A stretch of DNA of 64,000 nt from Lates calcarifer (Eukaryota; Chordata; Actinopteri; Centropomidae): contig NC_066835.1 in NCBI RefSeq assembly GCF_001640805.2, positions 1,729,269 to 1,793,268 on the forward strand, read 5' to 3'. The notes under the pieces were generated by a model. It made no database searches. It was not told where the DNA came from and saw nothing but the letters and a program-made list of their open reading frames with translations. Shown in pieces: positions 11,881 to 23,378 of the stretch; the first letter of the stretch is position 1; every line of letters starts with the position of its first letter. A program made the position numbers and the translations under genes.

Positions 11881-13998
11881 TTAGATGCTGGCAAGACACA
11901 GTGAAGCATTGGTGCCACCAAATCCAAATGAGTTTGTGAGGGCGACCCGCCTGCGCTGAGTCCGCCATGGCTGCGCTGTGCAGGGAACATAATTCAGGTC
12001 AAAATGTGGCTCGGTGCGGTCCAGGTTGAGAGTGGGGGGCAGGACCCCATGGTAGCAAGCCAGAGCAGTGAACGCAGCCTCCAGGGCCCCCGCAGCCCCA
12101 AGCAGATGTCCTGTGGCTCCTTTGGTGGAAGAGACGGCCAGGCTCTCAGAGCTTTGCTGGAAGAGCCTTTTGATGGCTGCATTTTCGGCCGCATCACCCA
12201 AAGGTGTGGATGTGGCATGAGCATTCACATATGTTACATCTGACGGTGAGATGCCAGCATCTCTAAGGGCGGCAGACATGCACCTATGGAGACAGTGGTC
12301 AGACAGTTAAAGCACAATTCTGGTTTATTACAATTTGGATATGATTTTTCTAGCTATTATATCCACCAATAACAATAGCATTGTATTCATCATACAATAG
12401 CATTGTTACTGTATTCCCAGATTCTCAACAAAGCCTGATGTGGCAAGAGAGGTGCAGTCAGACAGTTACACAGGTTGTAAACAACCCAACAGTAAAACTA
12501 CATTAATCTACACTGCTTTATTTGGAGATGAAAATAAAATCCTCTTTGCACAAGAAAACTGTCCCCACAACTACAGAGCATCAAAGCTGAGACAGGAAGT
12601 CAGACTGTAGTGTGATGGATGTTCACAAAAGACAGTCTGGGAGATCATTTTACCTCATTTTCTTTTTCCCAAATAGTTTGGCTAACCTGGGGATTTGTTA
12701 ACACGTGCCTGATTATTTTTTTTCTTGCCACAATGGACTTTTTTTTAGTAATGTTGCTGTGTTCCTACATCTAATTAAAACCGCTCAATATTTTTATATT
12801 AGCAGTGGATCAAATGATAATGTGTAAAGTGATGGGAAAGCAAAAGGAACCCACAGAGAATTATCACATATAACTCTGTAATTCCTCTGAACTACTTTTT
12901 TTTTTTGCTCAGCATCAAACAGCAGACACAATTAATAATAAAAGAGTTAAATATTGAATATATATGTAAATTAGTATCTGCTTTCAAAAACCCTAAAATT
13001 AGTCACCTGAATGCACCATCTCCATCTGCAGTGGGTGCAGTGATGTGGCTGGCATCCCCTGACAGTCCGTAACCCAGGACCTCTGCATAGATTCTGGCTC
13101 CTCTCTTCACTGCATGGTCCAGCTCCTCTAGCAGAAGCACAGCGGCACCTTCACCCATCACAAAGCCCTCTCTCTCTGGGTGAAAGGGTCTTGACGCTAG
13201 TGGGGGGTTGTCATTCCATTTGGTGGCGAGGGCGCGGGCCCTGGAAAACCCAGCTATTGAGAGAGGCCCTACACAGGATTCTGTTCCCCCTGTAACCATA
13301 GCAACTGCATCCCCATGGGCAATGAATCTGGCAGCATCACCTATTGCGTGTGCGCCTGTGGTGCATGCTGTGGACACAGCATGATTGGGACCCTTTAATC
13401 TGTGTTTGATACTTATGTGCCCAGCAGCCATGTTGACAAGGATGCGGGGTACAAAAAAGGGACTGACTTTGTTGTAGCCCTTTTCTTGGAAGGCAGTGGA
13501 GGTGCGAGCAATCTCATCCAGTGACACCATGCCCATGCCAACAGCCACCCCTGTACTGAGTTGTTCCTCTGGGGTTTTGGGATACCACCCTGAGTCCTCC
13601 AGGGCAAGCTGGGCAGCTCCAAGGGCCATCACAGTGGCTGGTGACATGCTGCTGATCTCCCCACGAGAGGCAAACCTTTCCTTATTGAACTGGCCCTCTT
13701 CAGTTCCTCTGCTTACCAGAGCAGCCACTTTACAGGGAACAGTCTTGTACTCCTCTGAGTCTAGAGCAACAATCCCACTCTGGGCTTGAATCAAGTGGTC
13801 CCAGGGCAGAGCAGTCCCTGTGCCCAGAGGACACACCAACCCAATGCCAGTAATAACAACTCTCCTTCTCTGCTGTCCAGAGCTGTGACGCCTGGAGTCT
13901 TGGTTGGGATAAATACATGTAGTCTTTTGTAGAAGTGCCCTTATGGTGTGTGATCTCCATTGGAGTTTAGCCCAACAGGACAGTGGTAAAGCAGACAT
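11881..13998 (-). CDS. OXSM: 3-oxoacyl-ACP synthase, mitochondrial
   Basis: Two coding exons, 13,998-13,007 and 12,283-11,881, are joined within an Arg codon (AG|G) across a 723-bp GT-AG intron, giving 464 residues (human about 459). The product is the beta-ketoacyl-ACP synthase of mitochondrial type II fatty-acid synthesis. It condenses malonyl-ACP with the growing acyl-ACP and so feeds lipoate formation. Residues 1-45 are Arg-rich with few acids and look like a matrix-targeting presequence. The condensing-enzyme triad is visible: Cys212 in [11 protein letters not shown], His353 in [13 protein letters not shown] and His390 in [13 protein letters not shown]. The Gly-rich C-terminal [10 protein letters not shown] motif is also present. 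The start is the first Met before the presequence-like region. The gene is divergent from NGLY1, as in mammals, and looks intact. Confidence 0.96.
12284..13006 (-). other. OXSM intron
   Basis: Intron of 723 bp with donor CAG|gtgact and acceptor ccatag|G. It holds two copies of a 13-bp near-palindrome (ACAATAGCATTGT) at 12,372 and 12,394 and several T runs. No other feature was seen. Confidence 0.85.
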
Positions 13999-14504
13999 GC
14001 TGTTATCTCTGTCAAGTTTGACGCCTAGCGTGTAGCTTCGGTTAATGCCCTCTGAATATGAGAGGGATACATCTACAAAACTAACGCTGAAATATTCTCT
14101 AACTTAGGTTTGATACTTCGACAGAGCACTACTAAATGTGTAATCGATTGAAAATATTCATACGAGAAATCCACTCCATCCTTAAATTTGCCTTCTTCTT
14201 TTCTTCCTGCCTGTAACTTCGGATAGTCTGTATTTATGCCACTCCCGTTTAACTTGTATTTAATTTGCATTCAGTCTAAAATGTTAGACCACTAACACGA
14301 TAACAGATGTAAGTGCCCAGTGAAAATTAATTACAGAAAAGCACAATTATATACAATATTTTCAAAGCTGCAAACACTTATTCAGGCGTTGATGGGGCAG
14401 CTTCATCCAGGACCCCAAACATTGTAAGCCGCAGTTGCTCAAATAGCATTAGCTATCATATTTAAAATTCAAAGGACACTTCGGATTGAACAGGAAGTAC
14501 CAGT
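13999..14504. promoter_or_regulatory. Divergent OXSM / NGLY1 promoter interval
   Basis: Only 506 bp separate the two start codons, so both 5' UTRs and both core promoters must fit here unless untranslated exons lie elsewhere. No TATA box is evident. ETS-type cores are visible: CAGGAAGT at 14,491-14,498, a few bases before the NGLY1 ATG, and its complement (TTCCTG) near 14,203-14,208. ETS sites are common in bidirectional housekeeping promoters. Use of these sites is inference. Confidence 0.6.
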
Positions 14505-17500
14505 ATGGCCATGTCACCAGCTATTACAACATTATGTGAGAATTCAAATGAAGTCTTTCTAGACGTCGCCAAGTTGCTACTTACATATGCGGACAATATT
14601 TTAAGGTAAGGTTGTGAACTTAGCAACAAAATTTGGCAGCGGTCAGTTGCCATGTGTTGTGTTACGTTGAGATTGTATTAGCAGTATTTTGTGCATCACA
14701 AATTCAATGGCTAACTTCATGACATGAAAGTCAGTCTACGTGACGGTAAAACAAGCTGTACTTGGTCCCCGTTGTATGCTGTCGTCGTCGTTGTTGTTGC
14801 AACACACAGTTTTAAACCAAATTATGTTAAACAAAATCTGGCATTTTTATCTGGCTTTGTTAATCGGGCGTCTACTCCTAAAAGAACTTAATGTTGTCTG
14901 GGTTTTCTCACCAGGAAGCAGTTATATATCGTTAATATCTCAGTATCTCGAAAGTCTTTTGACACGGTCTAATACAAGCGGTGGAGTGAGATAACATTTT
15001 GACAACATTTACAGAAAATGCCTACTTGTGTGCAACGGTAAAGCAAATATCAGTAAAACAAGTTTTAATTGACTGTTGAGCACTATAACGACAACGCCAA
15101 TGTAAAGACACTGATTGCAGGCCGCTTTGGATAAATAACAGCGTCTGTCAAATGAGAAAATATGAATATAAATGTAGTTTATAATTTCTGTGTATATGTA
15201 ATATAACATAAATGAACACATAATTCTCTGGTGTGTACATAGTAATTTGTCTCACACCTCAGAGTGACGAAAAGTTTTTTTTTTTTTTTTTTCTGAAAAG
15301 CCTTGAGCCTGTTATTTCCTCATTTGATGCCATCTCCTCACAGGTATCCCAATGAAGAAAAGTACAGGTCGATCCGCATAGGCAATCCTACTTTCTCCAC
15401 CAAGCTGCTGCCCATCAAAGGAGCTGTAGAATGTCTCTTTGAGATGGGATTTGAGGAGGTAATTACTATAAAACTGTCAGATGGCTACTGCAGTAGTTTA
15501 AGCAGCATTACTGTGCATCATCTCATTACCTAGAGTCTATTTGGTCATCTGTGGCCTTACTGTGCAAAAATAATATACCCAGTTGCACCTCTTTTCAGGC
15601 TGAGACCCACTTGGTGTTCCCCAAGTCTGCATCAGTAGAACAGCTGAAGCTCATCAGGGAATCCATAGCAGCAGAGAGGGATCAGAGGCTTCAGAGAGAA
15701 CAGCCTGTCCAGCCCACTGCTCATACCACTACTGCCTCAGCCTCAGCCTCAGCTGCAGCACCAGAGAGCTCTGCTGCTGCTTCCACCCAACCAGTTTCAC
15801 CACCTCTGCTACAGCCACCATCCTTGGTAAAGATAGAGAAACTGTGACTGAGTAGATATCTAGCATTTAGTTGTGGTGTCATTGCAGCAGGATCACGGAA
15901 GATAAACACACCTTAACTCACTTTGCTCACTTTTTTATTTGGCTCAGATCAATTTTTATTTGATATTGAATATATACAAATCTATGATGGGCATCTCATT
16001 TTAATAATTAGAAACTCCAGTATATACCCTGCAGTTTGCCAGAATAGGAAGAGATGGTGAGATGGTTTTACAGCATGCCCTGATATTGTGTGTATACAAC
16101 ATTTATAATGTGGCTGCTGGTATGTGGAACAGTTAATTAAAAAGATTTCTTAGCCTGGATTTAGGACAAGTCACTACTGTTAAACAAATTTCAGTTCAAC
16201 CTTTTTATCATTTGGGACTGTAGAGAAAATATTACTGTGGGAGGTGGTGTCAAAAATAATTTTCTTATAGTCCCTTACATCACTGAAGAACATGTATATG
16301 TAACTCCTCAGTGATTTAGAAACTGCCACACTTTCACTATTTTTTCATTACTCTTGGTTGGATACTGACCTGTATATTTTCTTGTCCCTCTGTCAGGAGA
16401 GCAGTATGAGCTTCTTTGTGACTCTCCAGTCAAACTTCCAACATGTGATGCTGTATGAAAACCCTGCGCTACAGCAGAAAGCTAAGAGTCACATCCCTCA
16501 CCAGCAGCTGTCCTCTGCTGCTCAACACAAACTGAAGCAGGCTAAAGAGGCTGACCCAGGTGAAGTCCCCTCACTCATTCAAACTAAATTCATGTACTGT
16601 ATATCTGTGTCATACTGTCTGCAAACAAACATAAATGTTGAATGCTCCTTTACACAGTGATTCAGTGAGAAACAAACTTGCTTTCCTGTTTGTAGAATTT
16701 AAACTTGGAATAGAGGACTTCCTGGTGCTGGAATTACTCAGGTGGTTCAAACAGGACTTCTTCTCCTGGGTTGATTGTTTGCCCTGCAGCAGCTGTGGAG
16801 GTTCAACCCAGAATGCCGGCTCCCTCAGTCCCAGCACTGATGACCTCCGTTGGGGAGCTCAGCGAGTGGAGAACCATTACTGTCAAGGCTGCAGGCTCTC
16901 CACTAGATTCCCCAGGTTTGTGTGTGTGATATTTTGTGTAGTTCCTACCACTGCACTGAGTGAGTTTAGGACTTGTTTTAAGGGTAGATTTAAGATCTAG
17001 CCTTAAAAATTGGAATAGATTGCAGAACATTCAGGCAGTGAGAGCTATTATTATTCATTTCTTTTGCATTTCTTTGTTAAGTCACAGACTTTAATTTTGT
17101 AGCATTCACTGTTAACACATTTTAAAATGGATTTCCTGGAAGCATGCATAGAGTATGAATGCATTTGACCACAAAACACATAGAATATAATGACTGTTTA
17201 GACTTTACTTAGATTTTGTATGCATACTTTCTCTGTTCTGTCAATACCAGATACAACAATCCTGAGAAGCTGCTAGAAACCAGGAGGGGGCGTTGTGGAG
17301 AGTGGGCTAACTGTTTCACCCTGTGCTGCAGGGCCCTTGGCCTTGAGGCCAGGTATATCTGGGACAGCACAGGTATGTACATGACTGACAGACTGTAGCT
17401 CTTGCTTTGCTAATGAGATTCTGCACAAGAAGAAACAGATGTTAATGTATATGCACATGGAATTTGGCATATTAGGGACATGTCATCACGTTTGTCAACA

Positions 17501-20500
17501 TCACAGAATTTGTTGACTAGGAGTCCCTTCAGAATATTAATCAGTATTTTTGCTATTCATATTTTACACACCAGAGCAATGAGTTTCAGTGTGTGTTGGC
17601 AGGACTGTATGCAGCAGCACTCACTTATTCAAAAGGTCAAGAATTACCTCGCATGCTTAACCCTTTTAATGTTTTGGGATGGTCTGCATACAATTTTACT
17701 TCTCTTCCCTCTGCCTTCAAAATAGAATTCTGTACCAAACTCTGACCCGATTTTTTTATTTCTGCCATTAAAATAGTACAAATTTAAGATACTGAATGCC
17801 TAATTGTACTGTAATGTCATTAAGTTTCTCAAGATCACAAAATATCAGAACTGGCTTTCGAAACCTTAAAGTCGTACTTACTTGGATATCTGAACTAATA
17901 ATATAGTGTGAAAGTGTGCGAAAGGTTCAGTGAAAATCAGTCTTTTTCTCCATGTTGTTTCAGACCATGTGTGGACAGAAATTTACTCTGTCTCTCAGCG
18001 TCGTTGGCTGCACTGTGACTCATGTGAGAACGTCTGTGATAAGCCTCTACTGTATGAAGTCGGCTGGGGGAAGAAACTGGCCTATGTTCTGGCTTTCTCT
18101 AAGGAGCAGGTCAGAGAAATGGACACATACTGCTCTTACTATTCTTTTGCAAATATGATACTCTTAAAGGATAAAAATTATGCTTATGTTCTACATCTTT
18201 TCTTACTGTCATTGAATCCTGAGAAAGGACCAAAACCTACCATTTGTTAGTCCATCTACAACGCTTTGCACCTGCCCTGACTATGGAACAGCCAATCTCA
18301 GTAGTTCCAATCAATCTTTTGGCTCACAAATGTAAACTCTGATTTAAAAATGGCTCAGTAGCCTCCTAAAATGGCTGCCCACTGAATCCTCTTAACAAAT
18401 GTAGCCTAAACAGGAGGACATTATACACATGTTTGGAATAACTTACTGTATAGCTGTAGATTAATATGCCATATGGTGTACTGGCTTCTTGACAACAATG
18501 GAGGTCTATGGCACAGAGGAATATGTCAGGCTTTGTATACACACAGTATACCAACATTCGTTGTTGGCTTGGTCTTATCATTGGAATTTTTGGATAATAA
18601 AAAATAGGTCTTTATAAAAGCTACAGAAATGTGTTTTTGGCAGGTGGTTGAAGTTGCTCTGTGGAGTTTTCTTGTAAACAACGTTTCTGTTTCTGTGATT
18701 CAGTGATTCACACCAAATACACTGAATGCATCCCTGGGGTCTAACAAATGTGTCGAAGCTTTGTAGTAGTTATCCATCTTTCTTTTCTCATAACATTTTT
18801 AAAGGTAATTCCTCTTGTACTTCTTAAACCTGCATTAGCTCCCTTTATACAGCCTGTGGCAATGTTGTACCTTCATTCCGCCTCACTGTTCTCTATAAAA
18901 GTACAATGTCGAATTTAGACAGCTGACAGGGCGGAACGCTGATGTTGTTGTGTCACACGGCATGTCATGTCATGACACACCTTTGACCTCACCTTACTTA
19001 CTAGCAGCCTTCTTCTCTGTCACTGCCATTTGTAGATCAGTGGAGTAATGTAAAACCATTGGCAGAAATGTGGCCTTGGAAACACTGTCCCATAACGAAA
19101 TTCAGATATTTTCTATCTGTAGATCTTTTCCTTTGTTTTAATAGAGAATTGATAGTTTTGGTGATATCAGGGCAAGTAAAAGGAGAGATGAAAATTGTCA
19201 CTCTGTTACCTATACAGATGTTTTTTGAAGGATAGTAGAGTAACTTTTTTGTTCTATTTTTGTATGAGGGTGTTTTTAGTCATGAATTGTTTTGAGTCTG
19301 GACATATAGTACCGTGAATGTATTCTAAAAAATACGAGTGCAAATCAAGTCTTCATTTATGTGGAAGTGAAATTATATTATAAAGTTGAGCCAATCAACA
19401 AACAGCTGTACAGTGTTTATCGTGTGTGTGTGCAGGTGGTGGATGTGACATGGCGGTATTCCTGCAAACATTCAGAGGTTTTGTCAAGAAGAACCAGGGT
19501 TCAAGAGGCCTGGCTGCTTCATACTATCAATGGGCTCAATGCTGTGGTAAGCCATAACCCTTTAATCCTGCATTTAATACTAATTGCTGTAGTGGCTCTG
19601 ATGTAAGTCAAATTCTGTCTGCTCTGATATGAATGAAGAGACAGCAGTCCCTGAGTCCAGAAAGGAAAAAGGTCCTGACAGAGAGGCTGCTTGTTGAGCT
19701 GGTGGAGTTTATTTCCCCCAAGACGCCAAAACCAGGAGAGCTGGGGGGGCGTAACTCTGGCTCTCTGGCCTGGAGGATTGCAAGGGGAGAGACCAGAGTG
19801 GCTGATTCAGGGACCTCAGCACAGGTACAATACATTATAGTTTTATAATGGAGCACACTCCACTCAGGTATATTTATCTACTGACATAGTTCATTATACT
19901 GTGTCTGTTTTAATAGACATTTCAGTAGATACTTTTCGATCACGAAAAAATCAATTAATGTTTGGCCTTGGATCAATATTAGGCTAGAAACAATATTTGT
20001 GATGGTTATTACGTGTAAATTAAGTTGCCAGTAAGTTCTATTTAGTCCAAATGTTGTGCACAGTTAGTTTTCCTGTGCATAAATAGAGGTAGATTTCCAC
20101 AGCTACAAAAATGAAAGCCTATGTTGTAATATACAGTCATTTTCCTTTAAATAAAAAGTTCCCATGAATTATGTATTGCATGTAATATAGTAACCCCCCC
20201 CCCAAATTTTGTTCTCTATCAACTGATTCTGGCCATTATATACTTAAATCTTAATTCAAAACCAAGGATCATAGTGATAATTTACACTGTGTGTGGCAGT
20301 TTATTTGGTCGATCCTGGCTAAAACTATTGCAGTGTATTCCAACGGTTATTTTCAGTTTTTGAGAAGGTTTTCTGGTCATTCTGGAAGCTAAAACATCTG
20401 CATTACATACCACACACAGGCAGATCGGTGTTGGGGATTGCTAAGTCACTAGTATGGTACTCTTAATATTCTAATAGCTTTATGTATCAGAGCTTGATAG

Positions 20501-22159
20501 GTGAATTGCTTGATGTCTGTTCAAGTCAGTATTTGACTAATGGAATGTGTATCTGTGTGTGTTTTTCTTAGGCTGCAGGTTATGTATTTACTCCTACTGA
20601 GCAAGAAAAGAATGATCGGTTGCTGCATGTGTGCTACAGTGCCACTGAAAGACCAGTACTGTCGACTGTCAAACAACTCTGAGCTCATTCAGAGCTGGGA
20701 TCAGTGTGTGTGGAGGAAGGAGTCAGTCTTCAGAAAGGTGGAAAATGACTGGCAGATGGTACGATGATTAAGAAAGCCATGTTTTTCAGTTCAGATCATT
20801 TTTTTTTTTATTTTCTGTGATTCACAGTAATTAACATATTCTTAATCATCTCAAGAAAGGTTTAACAAATTCACAACAGTGGTAACTTAAAATTTAGCCA
20901 CTCTAAATGCAAATTAATTAAGAATATTGGATGTCTTTGATTTTAAATGTATAATAATAGCAGGAAAAATTCCAGTCTCATGCTTTATTTTTATTGCTTA
21001 AGAATGCTTCAGTATAATTCCAAAACAGTTAAATAGCAATGCAAGTTTGAAGTGTTACCTCTTTTCTTAACATTTTTCATTCCTTTTGTGTTAAGATGCC
21101 TGTATGACAGTCATGGCCATTCTCATGAATGCAGTATATCAGGAATACCTTGAGGGAATTTTAGTCAAATTTAGTGCAAACATTGACTTGGACCTAAGGT
21201 GATGAAGTAATTTGATTTTGGTGGTCTAAGGTCAAATATCAAGATGTCAGACATTTCAGATGAACTGGGAAACATATCAAGCTAATTTTGTTGTTGTGCA
21301 AAACATGCGCAGTAGAAGTATAACATAAGGATGGTTTAAGGTGTTTTAAACCTTTATTTTGGGGCAAAGTCATCAAACTTTTGAAGTGGTTTTAACCAGG
21401 TGATCCTATATATGCAATTTTTATGTCCTGGTAACAATTAAAAGTGAGGTCGTGGCTCGAAATACACAATATACAAAATGTCATTTTAATCTGATCACTA
21501 GGCCAGGAGAAGAGGGTATATGTATGTATGTAATTGAATTTATTTTTGATGGTGATGACAAAGATAAAGAACAGATTGGAAATATCGCTTAACATGAAAA
21601 AGGATAATACAGTAGAATATTAAAGCAATACAGCTAATGAGAATAGAAAAATCTGGAACCCTCCCTCATGCAACTGTAGGTGTCCTTACCTGATGGTATT
21701 TCTTTCTGAAGGTGTACATAGCTCGAACAGAAGGCTCGTCTATGGGACGAATCAGCTGGAAGTTTGATGTTGCCCCAGTTGGAATGAAGATAAAGTCTGT
21801 ATCAGTCATGGCCAGAAGCCAGACCTTCCACTCGGGGAAAGTCTGCTGGCACTTGCAGTCAGGCCAGATTACTACAGAATTCTCTGGAGGTATAGTTATG
21901 TAATTCTATGATAAAGTATTCCAAATGTGATTGTATGACATGATCCCTCCCAATAATTTCCTCTCCTGTGTTTGAACCATTAGATGGGAAGATGCATTCG
22001 TTCTCCAATCTGTCAGGCTCTTCAGACTTCATCGTTGTAGCAGAACTCAGTGGTGGAGAGGGGGAAGCATTCTGGCAGCACTCTCAGCTGTTCAGACAGA
22101 GCTTGAAGGAGACAGAGGAGTCTTCATTTGAAATCCTCATCCAGCTTGAAGATGCTTAA
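14505..22159 (+). CDS. NGLY1: Peptide:N-glycanase 1, with a frame break in exon 10
   Basis: Twelve coding exons: 14505-14605, 15344-15458, 15599-15826, 16397-16559, 16696-16915, 17251-17372, 17964-18109, 19436-19546, 19639-19824, 20572-20758, 21712-21889, 21984-22159. Corrected for one base they give about 643 residues (human 654). The cytosolic enzyme removes N-glycans from misfolded glycoproteins exported from the ER. It has an N-terminal PUB domain (residues about 1-105), a linker rich in Ala, Ser, Thr and Pro, and a transglutaminase-like core. Zinc Cys pairs are C233/C236 and C265/C268, and the triad is Cys291 (GRCGEWAN), His318 (DHVW) and Asp335 (LHCDSC). A PAW domain follows. In exon 10 the frame is lost after Thr489, because one extra base lies in 20,647-20,650. 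Read literally, the protein ends at a TGA at 20,680 after 500 residues and loses most of the PAW domain. Both flanking frames and all splice sites are otherwise good. Confidence 0.93.
15275..15291 (+). repeat. Poly-T tract in NGLY1 intron 1
   Basis: A run of about 17 or more T's lies some 55-70 bp upstream of the exon 2 acceptor at 15,343. It may extend the pyrimidine tract and is a likely place for sequencing or assembly slippage. NGLY1 introns contain little else recognisable; a C run lies near 20,192-20,202 in intron 9. Confidence 0.7.
18110..19435 (+). other. NGLY1 intron 7
   Basis: The largest NGLY1 intron (1.3 kb), between donor GAGCAG|gtcaga and acceptor tgtgcag|GTGGTG. It contains a short overlapping CATGTCATGTCATGAC repeat near 18,961. 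No exon or transposon was recognised. Confidence 0.6.
19825..20571 (+). other. NGLY1 intron 9
   Basis: Intron between CAG|gtacaa and ttcttag|GCTGCA, with a run of C's near 20,192-20,202. Nothing else was recognised. Confidence 0.6.
20759..21711 (+). other. NGLY1 intron 10
   Basis: AT-rich intron of 953 bp between ATG|gtacga and tctgaag|GTGTAC. No recognisable element was found. Confidence 0.6.
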
Positions 22160-22677
22160 CAGTTGCTTTACTAAACAAGACTTACCTCTAATACTTTTTC
22201 GACTCCTGCCTGCTCCAGCAAGTTCTGTGTGTTTGAATGATAGTTTTGGGCTCTAAAATTGATGTATGTTGACAAATAAGTGCAATATTTAAATATGTGT
22301 CAGACCCACAGGGTGATTAGATATGCATGATCTTATGATGGATTAATGACAACCTGAGTTTTCTACCTATCAGTAAGTACAGATGTTGTCAGATATTTTA
22401 AACTTTGATTGGACTAAGGGCCAAAAAAATTGAGATATATACTTGTAAAGAGTTTTAACCACAAAGCCATAGTTTTTGTAACATAAGCCTCCACTGTGAA
22501 TGTGTCTGTAATTTGTGATACATGGACAAATTCCACACTGCAAACCAGGGTTGAAACCCTCATCAGCTCAGGTTGCTCCCTCCAATTACATTCTTGTGTA
22601 TAATTGTAAATGAAGCAAATTAATGTACGCATTGGTGTAATGAGAATCTGAATGTTGGAAGAAATGTGTGGTGGTAT

Positions 22678-22683
22678 AATAAA
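22678..22683 (+). terminator. NGLY1 poly(A) signal
   Basis: A canonical AATAAA, 519 bp past the NGLY1 stop codon, is followed by a T-rich stretch (AGTTATCTTTTGCATTCT). It marks the likely 3' end of the transcript, about 695 bp before the TOP2B start codon. Confidence 0.7.
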
Positions 22684-22779
22684 GTTATCTTTTGCATTCT
22701 AGTAGTCGAGACTATAACAAGGGTATGGCATAGCCTTGCATTACACACTGTCTGGTCTTTCAGTGATTAGGCTTGAGTG

Positions 22780-23378
22780 TGTTTTTGTCGCCATCTTGCG
22801 TTGAAAAAAGAGAACGAGTCATATAAGTTGGCTTTTCTCATTGGTCGACATACCGGTGTCTTTGAAAACCAGCGGCCTGATTGGTCGATTTATCCTCGAG
22901 ACGATTCGCCGTCTGTCTTGCAGATGGCGGAGCCGGACAGTGAATGCTGTTGCTAGCGAATAGTCGTTCTATTTCTAAATGAAGTATTTAAGTCGGTCGT
23001 TTTCAGAGCATTTCATTTTAACTACTATTTTATTTTGCTGAGGTTTCACGTGAAATTGTAAACCAATTAATTCGTGCGTTTTGTACAGTATTTATTTTGA
23101 AGCAAGTAGCCCGGTTAGCATCTTTGTTGGAAGTTTAGGCCTACTGTGCCACCGCTTGTCGATTTTAACAATAGCCGCGATACACTCCCCTCCTCCGCTT
23201 GTTTTGATACATTCAAAGGATTATCTTTAAAGCAACCGAAGACAGAACATGGGAGATTAACTGGTCTGTGTATCTTTCAGCTACTGGGACATTTGTTATG
23301 CTGATGGACTTTTGATTTCACTGGAATTGAATACATTTTGCGAGCTACATCACAAAAATATTAGGTTCACAAAGGAAT
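22780..23378 (+). promoter_or_regulatory. TOP2B promoter and 5' leader
   Basis: Two inverted CCAAT boxes (ATTGG at 22,840-22,844 and 22,880-22,884) sit 40 bp apart within near-identical 18-bp words, CTCATTGGTCGACATACC and CTGATTGGTCGATTTATC. NF-Y binding to inverted CCAAT boxes is a known feature of topoisomerase II promoters. A 12-bp perfect palindrome with an E-box, TTTCACGTGAAA, lies at 23,044-23,055. No TATA box is clearly placed. The interval also holds the 5' UTR before the ATG at 23,379; the start site within it is unknown. Confidence 0.65.

Noticed and set aside
12004..12243. Open frame of 79 codons on the plus strand opposite OXSM exon 2
   Set aside because: It is the antisense shadow of a well-conserved coding exon and has no family resemblance.
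20572..20758. Programmed frameshift or a mini-intron explaining the NGLY1 exon 10 frame change
   Set aside because: There is no slippery heptamer or pseudoknot-like context, no GT-AG pair that small, and the family is not known to use recoding. A one-base error or mutation is simpler.
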